A DNA stretch of 64,000 nt from Actinacidiphila acidipaludis (GCF_019890725.1 NZ_JAINZZ010000040.1:1-64000), one strand, 5' to 3'. Shown: positions 26,089 to 35,489, counted from the stretch's first letter. Notes: generated from the letters alone by a model not told the origin. Numbers and translations: made by a program.

Positions 26089-26765
26089 GCGCGCTGCACT
26101 GGCTGAACAGCGAGGCGTTCACCGCCGTCGGCCAGCACGTGATGTGGTCCGACATGATCGGCAACCTGCTGGGCCTCGGGGCGCTCGCCCTCGGCTGGCG
26201 GCGCGCGATGCTCACCTGGCCGGTGCAGGTCCTGTCCGGCGTGGTGCTGGTCGCGGCCTTCTGGAGCGCCCATCTCGGCGGCGGCGTCGGCAAGCAGTTC
26301 GTGGTCATCACGGTCGCCGGCTGGGGCTGGTTCCAGTGGCGGCGCGGGCGCGCCGGCACCGGCCGGGTCGCCATCCGGTTCGCCACCTGGCGGGAACGGG
26401 CGGTGCTGGTCGCGGCCACGGGCCTGGGCACCGTCGCCGTCGCCTCGCTCTTCCTGGCCCACCCGTCCCTGTCCTGGAACCCGTGGCCGGACGCGTACAT
26501 CTTCACCGGCACCCTGGCCGCGATGTTCGCCCAGGCCCGCGGCTGGGTCGAGTTCTGGTTCGCCTGGCTGGCCGTCGACCTCGTCGGCGTCCCGCTGAAC
26601 TTCCACAGCGGCCTGCCCTTCTCCGGGCTGGTCTACATCATCTACTTCGTCCTGGTCATCGCCGGGATGTACGCCTGGTGGCAGCAGACCCGCACCACCA
26701 CCGCGGCCCCCGGCCGCGGAACCACCCCGGACGACACCACCGTCGCGGAAGGAGTGACGGCATGA
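26085..26765 (+). CDS. ribM: PnuC-type riboflavin transporter
   Basis: This is a predicted facilitator of the PnuC family, about seven TM helices in 226 aa, placed inside the riboflavin operon. The characterised relative in this genomic setting is RibM of Streptomyces davaonensis, which moves riboflavin and roseoflavin. Family features are the Trp-rich helices (TVAGWGWFQWRRG near 80 and AMFAQARGWVEFWFAWL near 150) and NFHSGLPFSGLVY. It overlaps ribE and ribBA by ATGA at both ends, so translation is coupled. Import under control of the same FMN switch would let the cell salvage the vitamin. Confidence 0.88.
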   Translation: MSALHWLNSEAFTAVGQHVMWSDMIGNLLGLGALALGWRRAMLTWPVQVLSGVVLVAAFWSAHLGGGVGKQFVVITVAGWGWFQWRRGRAGTGRVAIRFATWRERAVLVAATGLGTVAVASLFLAHPSLSWNPWPDAYIFTGTLAAMFAQARGWVEFWFAWLAVDLVGVPLNFHSGLPFSGLVYIIYFVLVIAGMYAWWQQTRTTTAAPGRGTTPDDTTVAEGVTA

Positions 26766-28036
26766 GCGCCGTGACCGCACTGCAGGACGACTGGTACGAC
26801 GAGTCCGTGCTCGTGCTCGACCCCGTCGAGCGGGCCATCGCCGACATCGCGGCCGGCCGGCCCGTGGTGGTCGTCGACGACGAGAACCGGGAGAACGAGG
26901 GCGACGTCATCGTCGCCGCCGAGAAGATCACTCCCGAGATCGTCGCGTTCATGATGAACGAGTGCCGTGGCCTGATCTGCGTGCCCATGGAGGGCGCCGA
27001 TCTCGACCGGCTGGACCTGCCGCAGATGGTCGAGGCCAACACCGAGTCGATGCGCACCGCGTTCACCGTCTCGGTCGACGCGAGCGCAGCCCACGGCGTG
27101 ACCACCGGCATCTCCGCCGCCGACCGCGCCACCACCATCCGGCTGCTCACCGAACCCGCCTCCGTGGCCGGGGACTTCGTGCGCCCCGGACACGTCTTCC
27201 CGCTGCGCGCCCGGGCGGGCGGCGTGCTGGTGCGCCCCGGTCACACCGAGGCCGGCGTCGACCTGGCCCGGCTCGCCGGGCTGCGGCCCGCCGCGGCGAT
27301 CGTCGAGATCGCCCGCGAGGACGGCACGATGGCCCGGCTGCCCGAACTGGTGCCGTTCGCCCGCAAGCACGGCCTGGCCATCATCTCCATCGAGGACCTG
27401 ATCGCCTACCGCCGCTCCGCCGAGCCCACCGTGCGCCGCGAGGCCGACACCGCCCTGCCCACCGCGTTCGGCGACTTCCACGCCTACGGGTACCGCAGCA
27501 CCGCCGACGGCGTGGAGCACATCGCGCTGGTCGCCGGCGACATCGGCGACGGCGCCGACGTCCTGGTCCGGGTGCACTCCGAGTGCCTGACCGGCGACGT
27601 CTTCGGCTCCCAGCGCTGCGACTGCGGCCCCCAGTTGCAGGCCGCCCTGCGCCGCGTCGCCGAGGCCGGCCGCGGCGTGGTGCTCTACCTGCGCGGCCAC
27701 GAGGGCCGCGGCATCGGCCTGATGTCCAAGCTGCGCGCCTACGAACTGCAGGAGCGCGGGCGGGACACGCTCGACGCCAACCTGGAACTCGGCCTGCCCG
27801 CCGACGCCCGCGACTACGGCGCCGCGGCGGAGATCCTCGCCGACCTGGGCGTGCGCTCGCTGCGGCTGATGACCAACAACCCGGAGAAGACCGGGGCGCT
27901 GGTCCGCCACGGCCTGGACGTCGTCGGCCGCGAGCCGATGCCCGTCGCGGCGGGCGAGCACAATCTGCGGTACCTGCGCACCAAGCGCGACCGCATGGGC
28001 CACGACCTGCCGTGGCTGGACGCGGCCACCCACTGA
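26762..28036 (+). CDS. ribBA: DHBP synthase / GTP cyclohydrolase II fusion
   Basis: A bifunctional enzyme starting both branches of riboflavin synthesis. In its 424 aa, the N-terminal half makes 3,4-dihydroxy-2-butanone 4-phosphate (acidic loop DDENRENEGD at 39-48 and GHTEAGVDLARLAGL), and the C-terminal half is GTP cyclohydrolase II, with zinc ligands Cys275, Cys286 and Cys288 in SECLTGDVFGSQRCDCGPQL and RGHEGRGIGL. The ATG at 26762 overlaps the ribM stop. About 100 bp separate it from ribH. Confidence 0.95.
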   Translation: MSAVTALQDDWYDESVLVLDPVERAIADIAAGRPVVVVDDENRENEGDVIVAAEKITPEIVAFMMNECRGLICVPMEGADLDRLDLPQMVEANTESMRTAFTVSVDASAAHGVTTGISAADRATTIRLLTEPASVAGDFVRPGHVFPLRARAGGVLVRPGHTEAGVDLARLAGLRPAAAIVEIAREDGTMARLPELVPFARKHGLAIISIEDLIAYRRSAEPTVRREADTALPTAFGDFHAYGYRSTADGVEHIALVAGDIGDGADVLVRVHSECLTGDVFGSQRCDCGPQLQAALRRVAEAGRGVVLYLRGHEGRGIGLMSKLRAYELQERGRDTLDANLELGLPADARDYGAAAEILADLGVRSLRLMTNNPEKTGALVRHGLDVVGREPMPVAAGEHNLRYLRTKRDRMGHDLPWLDAATH

Positions 28037-28138
28037 CCACCCCTGCGACAGAACCCGTGACAGACCCCCGCGACCGGTCGTCCAACCCGTGATCCACCGT
28101 CGACCGACGCACCGAGAACCGAAGGACCGAGGAGAGAA

Positions 28139-28624
28139 GTGAGCGGTAAGGGCGCCCCCGAGCTGACCGTGAAGAACTGCGGAGACCTGCGGGTCGCGGT
28201 CATCGCCGCGCAGTGGCACACCCAGGTCATGGACGGCCTGGTCGACGGGGCCGTGCGCGCCCTGCACGACCTGGGCATCGACGAGCCGACCCTGCTGCGG
28301 GTCCCGGGCAGCTTCGAACTGCCCGTCGTCGCCAAGGTGCTGGCCGGCCGCGGCTATGACGCCATCGTGGCGCTCGGCGTGATCATCCGCGGCGGCACGC
28401 CGCACTTCGAGTACGTCTCGCAGGGTGTCACCGCCGGGCTGACCCAGGTCGCCGTCGAGACCGGCGTCCCGGTCGGCTTCGGCGTCCTCACCTGCGACAC
28501 CGAGGAGCAGGCGCTGGAGCGGGCCGGTCTGCCCGGCTCGTCCGAGGACAAGGGGCACGAGGCGGTGACCGCCGCCGTGGCGACCGCGACGATCCTGCGT
28601 TCAGTATCTGAGCCGTGGCGCTGA
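28139..28624 (+). CDS. ribH: 6,7-dimethyl-8-ribityllumazine synthase
   Basis: The enzyme condenses the RibD-derived pyrimidine (after dephosphorylation) with dihydroxybutanone phosphate from RibBA. The 161-aa protein has the family blocks VPGSFELP at 55-62 and ALGVIIRGGTPHFEYV at 78-93, with the catalytic His89. It differs from many homologues in having GGTPHFEYV rather than GETAHFDYV. The GTG at 28139 follows a GAGGAGAG site. It closes the riboflavin set and is followed 33 bp later by hisE. Confidence 0.95.
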   Translation: MSGKGAPELTVKNCGDLRVAVIAAQWHTQVMDGLVDGAVRALHDLGIDEPTLLRVPGSFELPVVAKVLAGRGYDAIVALGVIIRGGTPHFEYVSQGVTAGLTQVAVETGVPVGFGVLTCDTEEQALERAGLPGSSEDKGHEAVTAAVATATILRSVSEPWR

Positions 28625-28657
28625 GCGGGGCCCGCTTCCCCGTACGCTAGGACCACC

Positions 28658-28930
28658 ATGGCGAACAAGACATTCGAGGAACTCTTCACCGAGCTCCGGC
28701 AGAAGGCCGCCACCGGCGACCCCAGCACGTCCAGGACCGCGGAACTCGTGGGCAAGGGCGTGCACGCGATCGGCAAGAAGGTGGTCGAGGAGGCCGCCGA
28801 GGTGTGGATGGCCGCCGAGTACGAGGGCGCCGACGCCACCGCCGAGGAGATCTCCCAGCTGCTGTACCACGTCCAGGTGATGATGGTGGCCCGGGGCATC
28901 TCCCTGGACGACGTCTACGCCCACCTGTAG
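28658..28930 (+). CDS. hisE: Phosphoribosyl-ATP pyrophosphatase
   Basis: This is the second step of histidine biosynthesis, hydrolysis of phosphoribosyl-ATP to phosphoribosyl-AMP. The 90-aa all-helical protein carries the MazG-like metal site KKVVEEAAEVWMAA at about 40-53 and EEISQLLYHVQVMM. The length is that of the stand-alone HisE. It lies between ribH and hisG, so riboflavin and histidine genes share a transcript direction here. Confidence 0.94.
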   Translation: MANKTFEELFTELRQKAATGDPSTSRTAELVGKGVHAIGKKVVEEAAEVWMAAEYEGADATAEEISQLLYHVQVMMVARGISLDDVYAHL

Positions 28931-29085
28931 CGGCCCGGTCCGCCGGCGCGCCACGGCCGCCGGCGGGCACCGCCCCTAGCCGCCCCTCGCCGCCCGACCA
29001 CGACCCGACACCGCGTCCGACACACGACCGTGCGGACCGTACGGACCGTCCGGCCGTACGACCGAAGGAAAAGGAACCCGTCCTC

Positions 29086-29934
29086 ATGCTGCGCATCGCC
29101 GTCCCGAACAAGGGCTCGCTCTCCGCCCCCGCGTCGGCCATGCTCCATGAGGCCGGATACCGCCAGCGCAAGGAGTCCAAGGAGCTCGTCCTCGTCGACA
29201 GCGCCAACGAGGTCGAGTTCTTCTACCTGCGCCCGCGCGACATCGCCATCTACGTCAGCTCCGGCCGGCTGGACATCGGCATCACCGGCCGCGACCTGCT
29301 GCTGGACTCGGGCGCCAGCGCCGAGGAGATCCTCCAGCTCGGCTTCGCCCGTTCCACCTTCCGCTACGCCGCCCGGCCCGGCACCGCGGCCGGCGTCCAG
29401 GACCTCGGCGGCATGACCGTCGCCACCTCGTACGAGGGCGTGGTCGCCAAGCACCTGGCCGACCACGGCGTGGACGCCGCCGTCGTCCACCTCGACGGCG
29501 CGGTGGAGACCGCCATCCAGCTCGGTGTGGCCCAGGTCATCGCGGACGTCGTGGAGACCGGCACCTCGCTGCGCAACGCCGGCCTGGAGACCTTCGGCGA
29601 GCCGCTGATGGAGTCCGAGGCCGTCGTCATCCGGTCCGTCGGCGCCGACCCGGCCGAGCCCAAGGTCCAGCAGTTCCTGCGCCGGCTGCAGGGCGTCCTG
29701 GTCGCCCGGCGCTACGTGATGATGGACTACGACATCCGCGCCGAGCACGTGGAGAAGGCCGTCGCCCTCACCCCGGGCCTGGAGTCGCCCACCGTCTCCC
29801 CGCTGCACCACGAGGGCTGGGTCGCGGTCCGCGCCATGGTCCCCACCGCCGACGCCCAGCGCATCATGGACGAGCTGTACGAGCTCGGCGCCCGCGCCAT
29901 CCTCACCACCGGCATCCACGCCGCACGCCTGTGA
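29086..29934 (+). CDS. hisG: ATP phosphoribosyltransferase (long form)
   Basis: The committed step of histidine synthesis, joining ATP and PRPP. The 282-aa protein has the catalytic core MLRIAVPNKGSLSAPA and the PRPP-binding loop DVVETGTSLRNAGL near 170, plus a C-terminal ACT-like regulatory domain from about 210 (MMDYDIRAEHVEKAVALTPG) that gives histidine feedback and allows function without HisZ. The ATG at 29086 follows an AAGGAAAAGGAA site. It overlaps the next gene as GTGA. Confidence 0.95.
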   Translation: MLRIAVPNKGSLSAPASAMLHEAGYRQRKESKELVLVDSANEVEFFYLRPRDIAIYVSSGRLDIGITGRDLLLDSGASAEEILQLGFARSTFRYAARPGTAAGVQDLGGMTVATSYEGVVAKHLADHGVDAAVVHLDGAVETAIQLGVAQVIADVVETGTSLRNAGLETFGEPLMESEAVVIRSVGADPAEPKVQQFLRRLQGVLVARRYVMMDYDIRAEHVEKAVALTPGLESPTVSPLHHEGWVAVRAMVPTADAQRIMDELYELGARAILTTGIHAARL

Positions 29935-30443
29935 ACGACGCCCACGGCACCGCCGCCGGCGCCGGTTCCCGCACCGCCGACCTGCTGCCCCTGACGTTCC
30001 GGCCGGTCGTCACCCGCCTGCTGCTGCTCGGCCTCGGGCTGGCGCTGGTCGCGGTGCTGACCACGGTCGCGGTGATGATGCCGCACGACGGGGCCGCGCC
30101 CTGGACCACCGGGGAGCGGGTGTCGGTCGTCGTGACCGGGGCGATCTTCTGCGCGGTGCTGATGATGCTGAGCCGCCCGAAGGCCGTCGCCGAGCGCGAC
30201 GGCCTGACGGTGATCAACATCACCGTCAAGCGCCGGCTGGCCTGGCCGCAGGTCGTGCGGGTGAACCTGCGGCCCGGCGACGCGTGGGTCCACCTGGACC
30301 TGGCCGACGGCACGACGCTGGCCGTGATGGGCATCCAGCCGGGAATCGCCAGGCAGCAGGCCCTGCGGGACGCGCGGCGGCTGCGCGACCTGGTGTGCGA
30401 GCTGGGAGAGGCGCCCGGCGGGGAGACCCCCGGACCGCACTGA
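29931..30443 (+). CDS. PH-domain membrane protein
   Basis: A 170-aa protein with two TM helices at about 27-47 and 63-82, followed by a small C-terminal bacterial PH-like domain (LTVINITVKRRLAWPQVVRV, which corresponds to the SxxIxWxxI core of this group). Function unknown; such proteins sit at the inner membrane. Its GTG start at 29931 overlaps the hisG stop, so it is translated with the histidine genes, an arrangement that I take to be conserved rather than functionally explained. Confidence 0.8.
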   Translation: MNDAHGTAAGAGSRTADLLPLTFRPVVTRLLLLGLGLALVAVLTTVAVMMPHDGAAPWTTGERVSVVVTGAIFCAVLMMLSRPKAVAERDGLTVINITVKRRLAWPQVVRVNLRPGDAWVHLDLADGTTLAVMGIQPGIARQQALRDARRLRDLVCELGEAPGGETPGPH

Positions 30444-30681
30444 GCCCGCCGGCCGCGGCGCGGCACGTGCGCACGGTCGACCGCCCGCCGTCCTTCGCGT
30501 GTCCGGCCGTTTTGACTACTCTTGACGCGAACGGCGCCGACCGCGCTCGTCCCACATCCCCCTTCACGCAGCACCCGTGGGGCCCCGACCACCCGAGGAG
30601 TGACACTCTCAGACCGATGGACGAACCGTCCGGTAGTACCTGCGCCGCCCCTTCCTTCCGGAATCCAGGAGCGGCGGCCTC

Positions 30682-32013
30682 ATGAGCACCTCCCTGCTGC
30701 TGCTCGCAGCGGCCTTCGTCCTGATCCTCGCCAACGGCTTCTTCGTCGCCGCCGAGTTCGGCCTGGTGACCGTGGAACGTCCGGCGGCCGAGCGGGCCGC
30801 GGCCGGCGGTGACCGCCGTGCCCGCAGCGTCGTGGCGGCCCTGCAGAAGCTCTCCTTCCAGCTCTCCGGCACCCAGCTGGGCATCACCATCACGTCGCTG
30901 GTCGTCGGCATGCTCGCCGAGCCCGCGCTCGCCGACCTGCTCACCGGGCCGCTGGGCGCGCTCGGGATCCCCGACGGCGCGGCCCCCGGCATCGCCGTCG
31001 TGCTCGGCATGATGGTCGCCTCCGCGGTGCAGATGGTCATCGGTGAGCTGGTCCCGAAGAACTGGGCGGTCTCCCGGCCGCTGGCCGTCGCCCGGATGGT
31101 CGCCGGCCCCCAGCGCGCCTTCTCGCGCGCCTTCCGCCCGGTCATCGAGCTGCTGAACCGCGCCGCCAACCGGCTGGTGCGGATGCTCGGCGTGGAGCCG
31201 GCCGACGAGCTGGCCTCCGCCCGCACCCCCACCGAACTGGTGTCCCTCGCCCGGCACTCCGCGCTGGCCGGCGTCATCGAGCAGGACACCGCCGACCTCT
31301 TCGTGCGCACCCTGTCGCTGGGCGACCTCACCGCGGAGAACGTGATGACGCCCCGCGTGCGGGTCAGCGCCCTGGAGGACACGGCCACCGCGGCCGACGT
31401 CCTCAACCTCACCCGGGCCACCGGTCTGTCCCGCTTCCCGGTCTACCGGGAGCGCCTGGACGACATCACCGGCATGGTCCACCTCAAGGACGCCCTGGCG
31501 GTCCCCGCCGGGCAGCGCGACCGCACCGCGGTCGGCTCCATCGCGGTCGCGCCGCTGCTCGTGCCGGAGACGCTGCCCGGCCAGCTGCTGCTGGACCTGC
31601 TGCGCAGCCAGCAGCCGATCGCCGTCGTCGTCGACGAGTACGGCGGCACGGCCGGCGTGGTCACCCTGGAGGACATCGTGGAGGAGCTCGTCGGCGAGGT
31701 CCGCGACGAGCACGACGCCGCCGACCTGCCGGAGCTCGCCCAGGCACCGGCCGAGTCCGGCCACCCCGCGTGGGACGCCGACGGCGGCTGCCGGATAGAC
31801 ACGCTGGCCCGGATAGGCCTGATCGCCCCCGAGGGACCGTACGAGACGGTGGCCGGCCTGGTCGCCGACCTGCTCGCCCGCATCCCCGAGACCGGCGACA
31901 CCGCGGAACTGCCCGGCTGGCTGCTGCGGGTGGTCGAGGTCGAGCACCACCGGGCCGAGCGGGTGCGGATCGTGCGTACCGGCTCCCCCGAAGGGCAGGA
32001 GAGCGGACGATGA
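30682..32013 (+). CDS. CNNM/CorC-type transporter with CBS domains (first copy)
   Basis: A 443-aa membrane protein of the hemolysin C / CNNM family, linked in other organisms to Mg2+ or Co2+ export. It has a DUF21 TM domain at about 1-190 (LILANGFFVAAEFGLVTVER and GELVPKNWAVSRPL), a CBS pair at about 205-330 (ENVMTPRVRVSALED, VVDEYGGTAGVVTLEDIVEE), and a C-terminal CorC domain at about 345-430. The ATG at 30682 has a CAGGAG site 13 nt upstream. Its stop overlaps the start of a paralogue (ATGA), so the two are made together, possibly as a heterodimer. Confidence 0.9.
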   Translation: MSTSLLLLAAAFVLILANGFFVAAEFGLVTVERPAAERAAAGGDRRARSVVAALQKLSFQLSGTQLGITITSLVVGMLAEPALADLLTGPLGALGIPDGAAPGIAVVLGMMVASAVQMVIGELVPKNWAVSRPLAVARMVAGPQRAFSRAFRPVIELLNRAANRLVRMLGVEPADELASARTPTELVSLARHSALAGVIEQDTADLFVRTLSLGDLTAENVMTPRVRVSALEDTATAADVLNLTRATGLSRFPVYRERLDDITGMVHLKDALAVPAGQRDRTAVGSIAVAPLLVPETLPGQLLLDLLRSQQPIAVVVDEYGGTAGVVTLEDIVEELVGEVRDEHDAADLPELAQAPAESGHPAWDADGGCRIDTLARIGLIAPEGPYETVAGLVADLLARIPETGDTAELPGWLLRVVEVEHHRAERVRIVRTGSPEGQESGR

Positions 32014-33104
32014 GCGCACTCCAACTCCTGTTCGCCGCGCTTCTGGTACTGGGCAACGGCTTCTTCGTCGGTGCCGAGTTCGCCCTGGTCTCGGTCCGCC
32101 GCAGCCAGATCGAACCGCTCGCCGAGGAGCAGCGCCGGGCCCGTACCGTGCTCTACGGTCTCGAGCACCTGCCGCAGATGATGGCCGCCGCGCAGTTCGG
32201 CATCACCGTCTGCTCGCTGACGCTCGGCGCGGTCGCCGAACCGACCGTCGCCCACCTGCTGGAACCGCTGTTCTCCGCGGCGCACCTGCCGGACGGCCTG
32301 GTGCACCCCGTCGGGTACGTCCTCGCGCTCGCCTTCGTGGTGTTCCTGCACCTGGTGATCGGCGAGATGGTGCCGAAGAACCTGGCGATGGCCGCGCCCG
32401 AGAAGACGGCCCTGTGGCTCAGCCCCGGACTCGTGGGCTTCGCCCGGGTGTTCCGGCCGGTCATCGCGGTGCTCGGCGCGTGCGCGCGGGGCATCCTGCG
32501 GGCCTTCCGGGTCGAGCCCAAGGACGAGGTGGACGCGGTGTTCACCAGCGAGGAGCTGACCGTCCTGGTCGAGGACGCCCGGCAGGCCGGGCTGCTCGAC
32601 TCCGACGAGCAGGAACGCCTCGCGGACGCCCTGGAGCTGGGCAGCCGACCGGTCACCGAGGTGCTGCTCACCCCCGGCGAGCTCATCACCCTGACGCCCT
32701 CGGCGACGCCGCGGGAGGTCGAGGAGCTGACGGTGCGCACCGGCTACTCCCGTTTCCCGATCGCGGAACCCGACGCGGACGGCCCGGGCTACCTCGGGTA
32801 TCTGCACGTCAAGGATGTGCTCGACGAGGAGTACCCCGAGCGGCCGGTGCCGCGGCGGCTGTGGCGGCCGATCACCACGCTCCGGGCCGACCTGCCGCTG
32901 GACGACGCGCTCACCGCGATGCGGCGGGCCGCGTCCCACCTGGCGGCGGTCGCCGACCCGGCCGGGCGCGTGCTGGGGCTGGTCGCGCTGGAGGACGTGC
33001 TGGAGATGCTGGTGGGCGAGGTCAGGGACCCCGCCCATGTCACCCGGACCGACGGCGCCACCACCGTCGTCCCCGCCCCGGCCTCCACGGAACTCGTCCG
33101 CTGA
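32010..33104 (+). CDS. CNNM/CorC-type transporter with CBS domains (second copy)
   Basis: A 364-aa paralogue of the upstream protein. It has the DUF21 TM domain (LVLGNGFFVGAEFALVSVRR and GEMVPKNLAMAAPE at about 105-118) and a CBS pair at about 195-350 with ALEDVLEMLVGEV, but lacks the full C-terminal CorC domain of its neighbour and ends in a short disordered tail. The ATG overlaps the preceding stop. The asymmetry between the copies (long plus short) is typical of actinomycete tandem pairs and fits a two-subunit transporter or sensor. Confidence 0.9.
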   Translation: MSALQLLFAALLVLGNGFFVGAEFALVSVRRSQIEPLAEEQRRARTVLYGLEHLPQMMAAAQFGITVCSLTLGAVAEPTVAHLLEPLFSAAHLPDGLVHPVGYVLALAFVVFLHLVIGEMVPKNLAMAAPEKTALWLSPGLVGFARVFRPVIAVLGACARGILRAFRVEPKDEVDAVFTSEELTVLVEDARQAGLLDSDEQERLADALELGSRPVTEVLLTPGELITLTPSATPREVEELTVRTGYSRFPIAEPDADGPGYLGYLHVKDVLDEEYPERPVPRRLWRPITTLRADLPLDDALTAMRRAASHLAAVADPAGRVLGLVALEDVLEMLVGEVRDPAHVTRTDGATTVVPAPASTELVR

Positions 33105-33232
33105 CCCCTGCTTCCCGGTCCTCCGTCCCGGTCCTCCGCGCGCGGGGGCCGGGGAGCGGGGCCGGTCCGCGCCGTGAGGCCATGAGGACCGGCCGGGTCG
33201 GGGCCGAGGCCCGGCGGGGTCGGTGGCGGGGG

Positions 33233-35131
33233 TCAGTCCGCGGGTTCCGGCGGGGGAGTGCCGGGGCCGCGGCCCGACAGGACCTCCCCGTACGCCTGCA
33301 TCAGGTCGGGCAGCCGCAGCGTCGCCAGGTCCTCCCGGCCCGGCGTGCCCGGGTACTCCGACAGCCGCAGGTCCCGGTAGGCGCAGCTCTTCTCGTACAG
33401 GGTGCGCAGCAGCCGCCCGTTGCCGAGCTCGTCGACCCATCCCTGGTCGACGACGTGTCCGCTGATCGCGCGCAGCTCCTCCAGCGCCTCCTCGTCCCAG
33501 TGGTCGCCGTTCTCCGCCGCCAGCACCTCGCCGATCCGGGTCAGTTCCAGCGGGCGGTAGCTCGGGAAGTCCACCCGGGTGGTGAAGCGGGAGCTCAGCC
33601 CGGGGTTGGCGGCGAGCAGCCGGTCCATGCCCTCGGGATAGCCGGCGAGGATCACCACGAGCCGGTCGCGGTTGTCCTCCGCGCGCTTGAGCAGCACCTG
33701 CAGCGCCTCGTCACCGTAGGCGTCGCCCTTGCTGTAACCGGAGTTCGACAGGGCGTAGGCCTCGTCGACGAAGAGCACCCCGCCCAGCGCCGAGTCGATC
33801 AGCTCGTTGGCCTTCACCGCGGTCTGGCCCAGGTACTCGCCGACCAGGTCGGACCGCTGCGCCTCGACCAGGTGGTCGCCGCCGAGCAGCCCGAGCGCGT
33901 AGAAGACCCGGCCGAGGATGCGGGCGACGGTGGTCTTGCCGGTGCCGGAGGGGCCGGAGAAGACGAAGTGCCGCTTGGGCGGCTGCACCGGCAGGCCCTG
34001 CCCGGACCGCAGCCGGGCCATCCGCAGCTGCGCCGAGAGCGCCCGGACCTGCCGCTTGACCGGCTCCAGGCCGACCATGCGGTCGAGTTCGGCGAGCGCC
34101 TGCGAGAGCAGGAGGGGATCCGCGCCGCCCAGCGGCATCTGCGGCGCCTCCGGGCCGGCCGGCGTGTACGGTCCCGGGGACCGGTCGCGCAGCCCGTCGT
34201 CGTACGGGCCGCCCGCCAGCAGGGCGTCGTCCAGTTCCGGTCCCGGACCGGCGGGGCCCGGCGGGTCCGCGGCGACCGGTGGTTCGAGATCGGCGATCCC
34301 CTCGGGCACCGCGGACCCGGCGCCGGCCAGGGACACCGCGGCCACGCCGGCCCCCTCGTCGAGTCCGTCGTCGGTCTCGTGGATCGCCGCGAGCCGGGCG
34401 GCGGTGTCCATGAACGCGGGGTCGACCCGGTGCACCGCGCGGTACAGGGGCACGGCGGCGGCGGTGCGGCCGGTGCCCTCGTAGGCCCGGGCCAGCCAGT
34501 ACCGGAGCTCCTTGCGCTGCGGCTGCTCGCTGCGGCAGCGCATCAGCGCGGCGGCCAGCAGCGGTTCGGCCTGGCCGCACATCTCCAGACGCACCCGGGC
34601 CATGCCGCCGAACAGGCCCGCCTCGATGCCGAGGACCGGGTCGCCGAGCAGCGGGTCGGTGTGCCTGACCAGGTGCTCCCAGTCCTTGACCAGGTAGGCG
34701 CGGCAGGCGTGCAGGAAGCGGACCTGCGGATCGGTGTCCACCGGAGGGCAGCCGGCCAGCGCCTGGTCCAGCTCGGCGACATGGCGGCCGTCCAGCCAGT
34801 GCGAGGCGTGCGCGAGCAGCAGGTCCCGGTTGGTCTCCAGCACCGGCTGCACCCACCAGCCCAGCCAGTACCAGGAGTTGAGGGTGCGGCGGTGGGCCGC
34901 GCGCTGCTCGCCGAAACGGTCCCGGTGCCGGTACATCTGCAGCAGGGCGGTGGTGGTGTCCGCGCGCAGCGCGTGCAGCCCCAGCCAGGCGTCCGCCATG
35001 CCCGGGTCCATCCGCACCGCGGCCCTGAACTCCTCCTCGGCCTGGGCGTAGGCGCCCATGGTGTACGCGTCGACACCGCGGAGCCAGGCGAGATCGGCCG
35101 GGGAGCCCGGACGGTCGGTGCCGAAGTCCAT
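33233..35131 (-). CDS. TPR and AAA+ ATPase (CbxX/CfxQ, EccA-like)
   Basis: A 632-aa protein with an N-terminal helical TPR-like region at about 1-260, a Pro/Gly-rich linker, and one AAA+ domain with Walker A GPSGTGKTT near 394, Walker B GVLFVDEAY near 453, and a CbxX-like second half (SGYSKGDAYGDEALQVLLKR, then AGYPEGMDRLLAANPGLSSRF). It resembles EccA of type VII secretion, but no EccB/C/D/E, WXG100 or mycosin gene is in this window. I chose the ATG at 35131 (MDFGTDRPG); one at 35146 has a better GGGGGA site and is an alternative. It lies downstream of a hairpin element that may be its leader. Confidence 0.85.
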   Translation of the reverse strand: MDFGTDRPGSPADLAWLRGVDAYTMGAYAQAEEEFRAAVRMDPGMADAWLGLHALRADTTTALLQMYRHRDRFGEQRAAHRRTLNSWYWLGWWVQPVLETNRDLLLAHASHWLDGRHVAELDQALAGCPPVDTDPQVRFLHACRAYLVKDWEHLVRHTDPLLGDPVLGIEAGLFGGMARVRLEMCGQAEPLLAAALMRCRSEQPQRKELRYWLARAYEGTGRTAAAVPLYRAVHRVDPAFMDTAARLAAIHETDDGLDEGAGVAAVSLAGAGSAVPEGIADLEPPVAADPPGPAGPGPELDDALLAGGPYDDGLRDRSPGPYTPAGPEAPQMPLGGADPLLLSQALAELDRMVGLEPVKRQVRALSAQLRMARLRSGQGLPVQPPKRHFVFSGPSGTGKTTVARILGRVFYALGLLGGDHLVEAQRSDLVGEYLGQTAVKANELIDSALGGVLFVDEAYALSNSGYSKGDAYGDEALQVLLKRAEDNRDRLVVILAGYPEGMDRLLAANPGLSSRFTTRVDFPSYRPLELTRIGEVLAAENGDHWDEEALEELRAISGHVVDQGWVDELGNGRLLRTLYEKSCAYRDLRLSEYPGTPGREDLATLRLPDLMQAYGEVLSGRGPGTPPPEPAD

Positions 35132-35489
35132 CAAGTCCCCACCCATCCGTCCCCCGCCGCGCCGACACACCCTCGGTCCCAACCCGAGGTCAGCGGGCGG
35201 GAGTTGAGCAGGCAGCGGCACTCCCCAGGGCGCCGCCCGCTCCCATTTCGCATCGTACCCGCCATGTCGGCGGGGCCGAAGGGTGCGACGGCAAGCCGGA
35301 CAACGGTGCCATGCGGTCGCGGGCCGCCGAAAGGGCCTCCCGGGGCTGCCGGACGGCCGTCCGAGGGCCGTCCGGGGGCCGTCCGACGACCAGACGCGAC
35401 GCCGTGGGAGCGCTCCACGCACGGCTGTCACGCCGTGACGGTGTGTGAGCGATCGGTGGCGCAGATCGGGCATTCCGGCGAGCGGACAG

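Noticed and set aside
30591..30630. Piece resembling the 3' part of a glycine riboswitch (GAGGAGTGACACTCTCAG) before the first CNNM gene
   Set aside because: The matching 5' GGAGAG arm and the second conserved core are missing, and the downstream gene does not fit glycine control.
33233..35131. A complete type VII secretion locus
   Set aside because: Only an EccA-like ATPase is present; the neighbours are CNNM proteins, a kinase and a peptidase.
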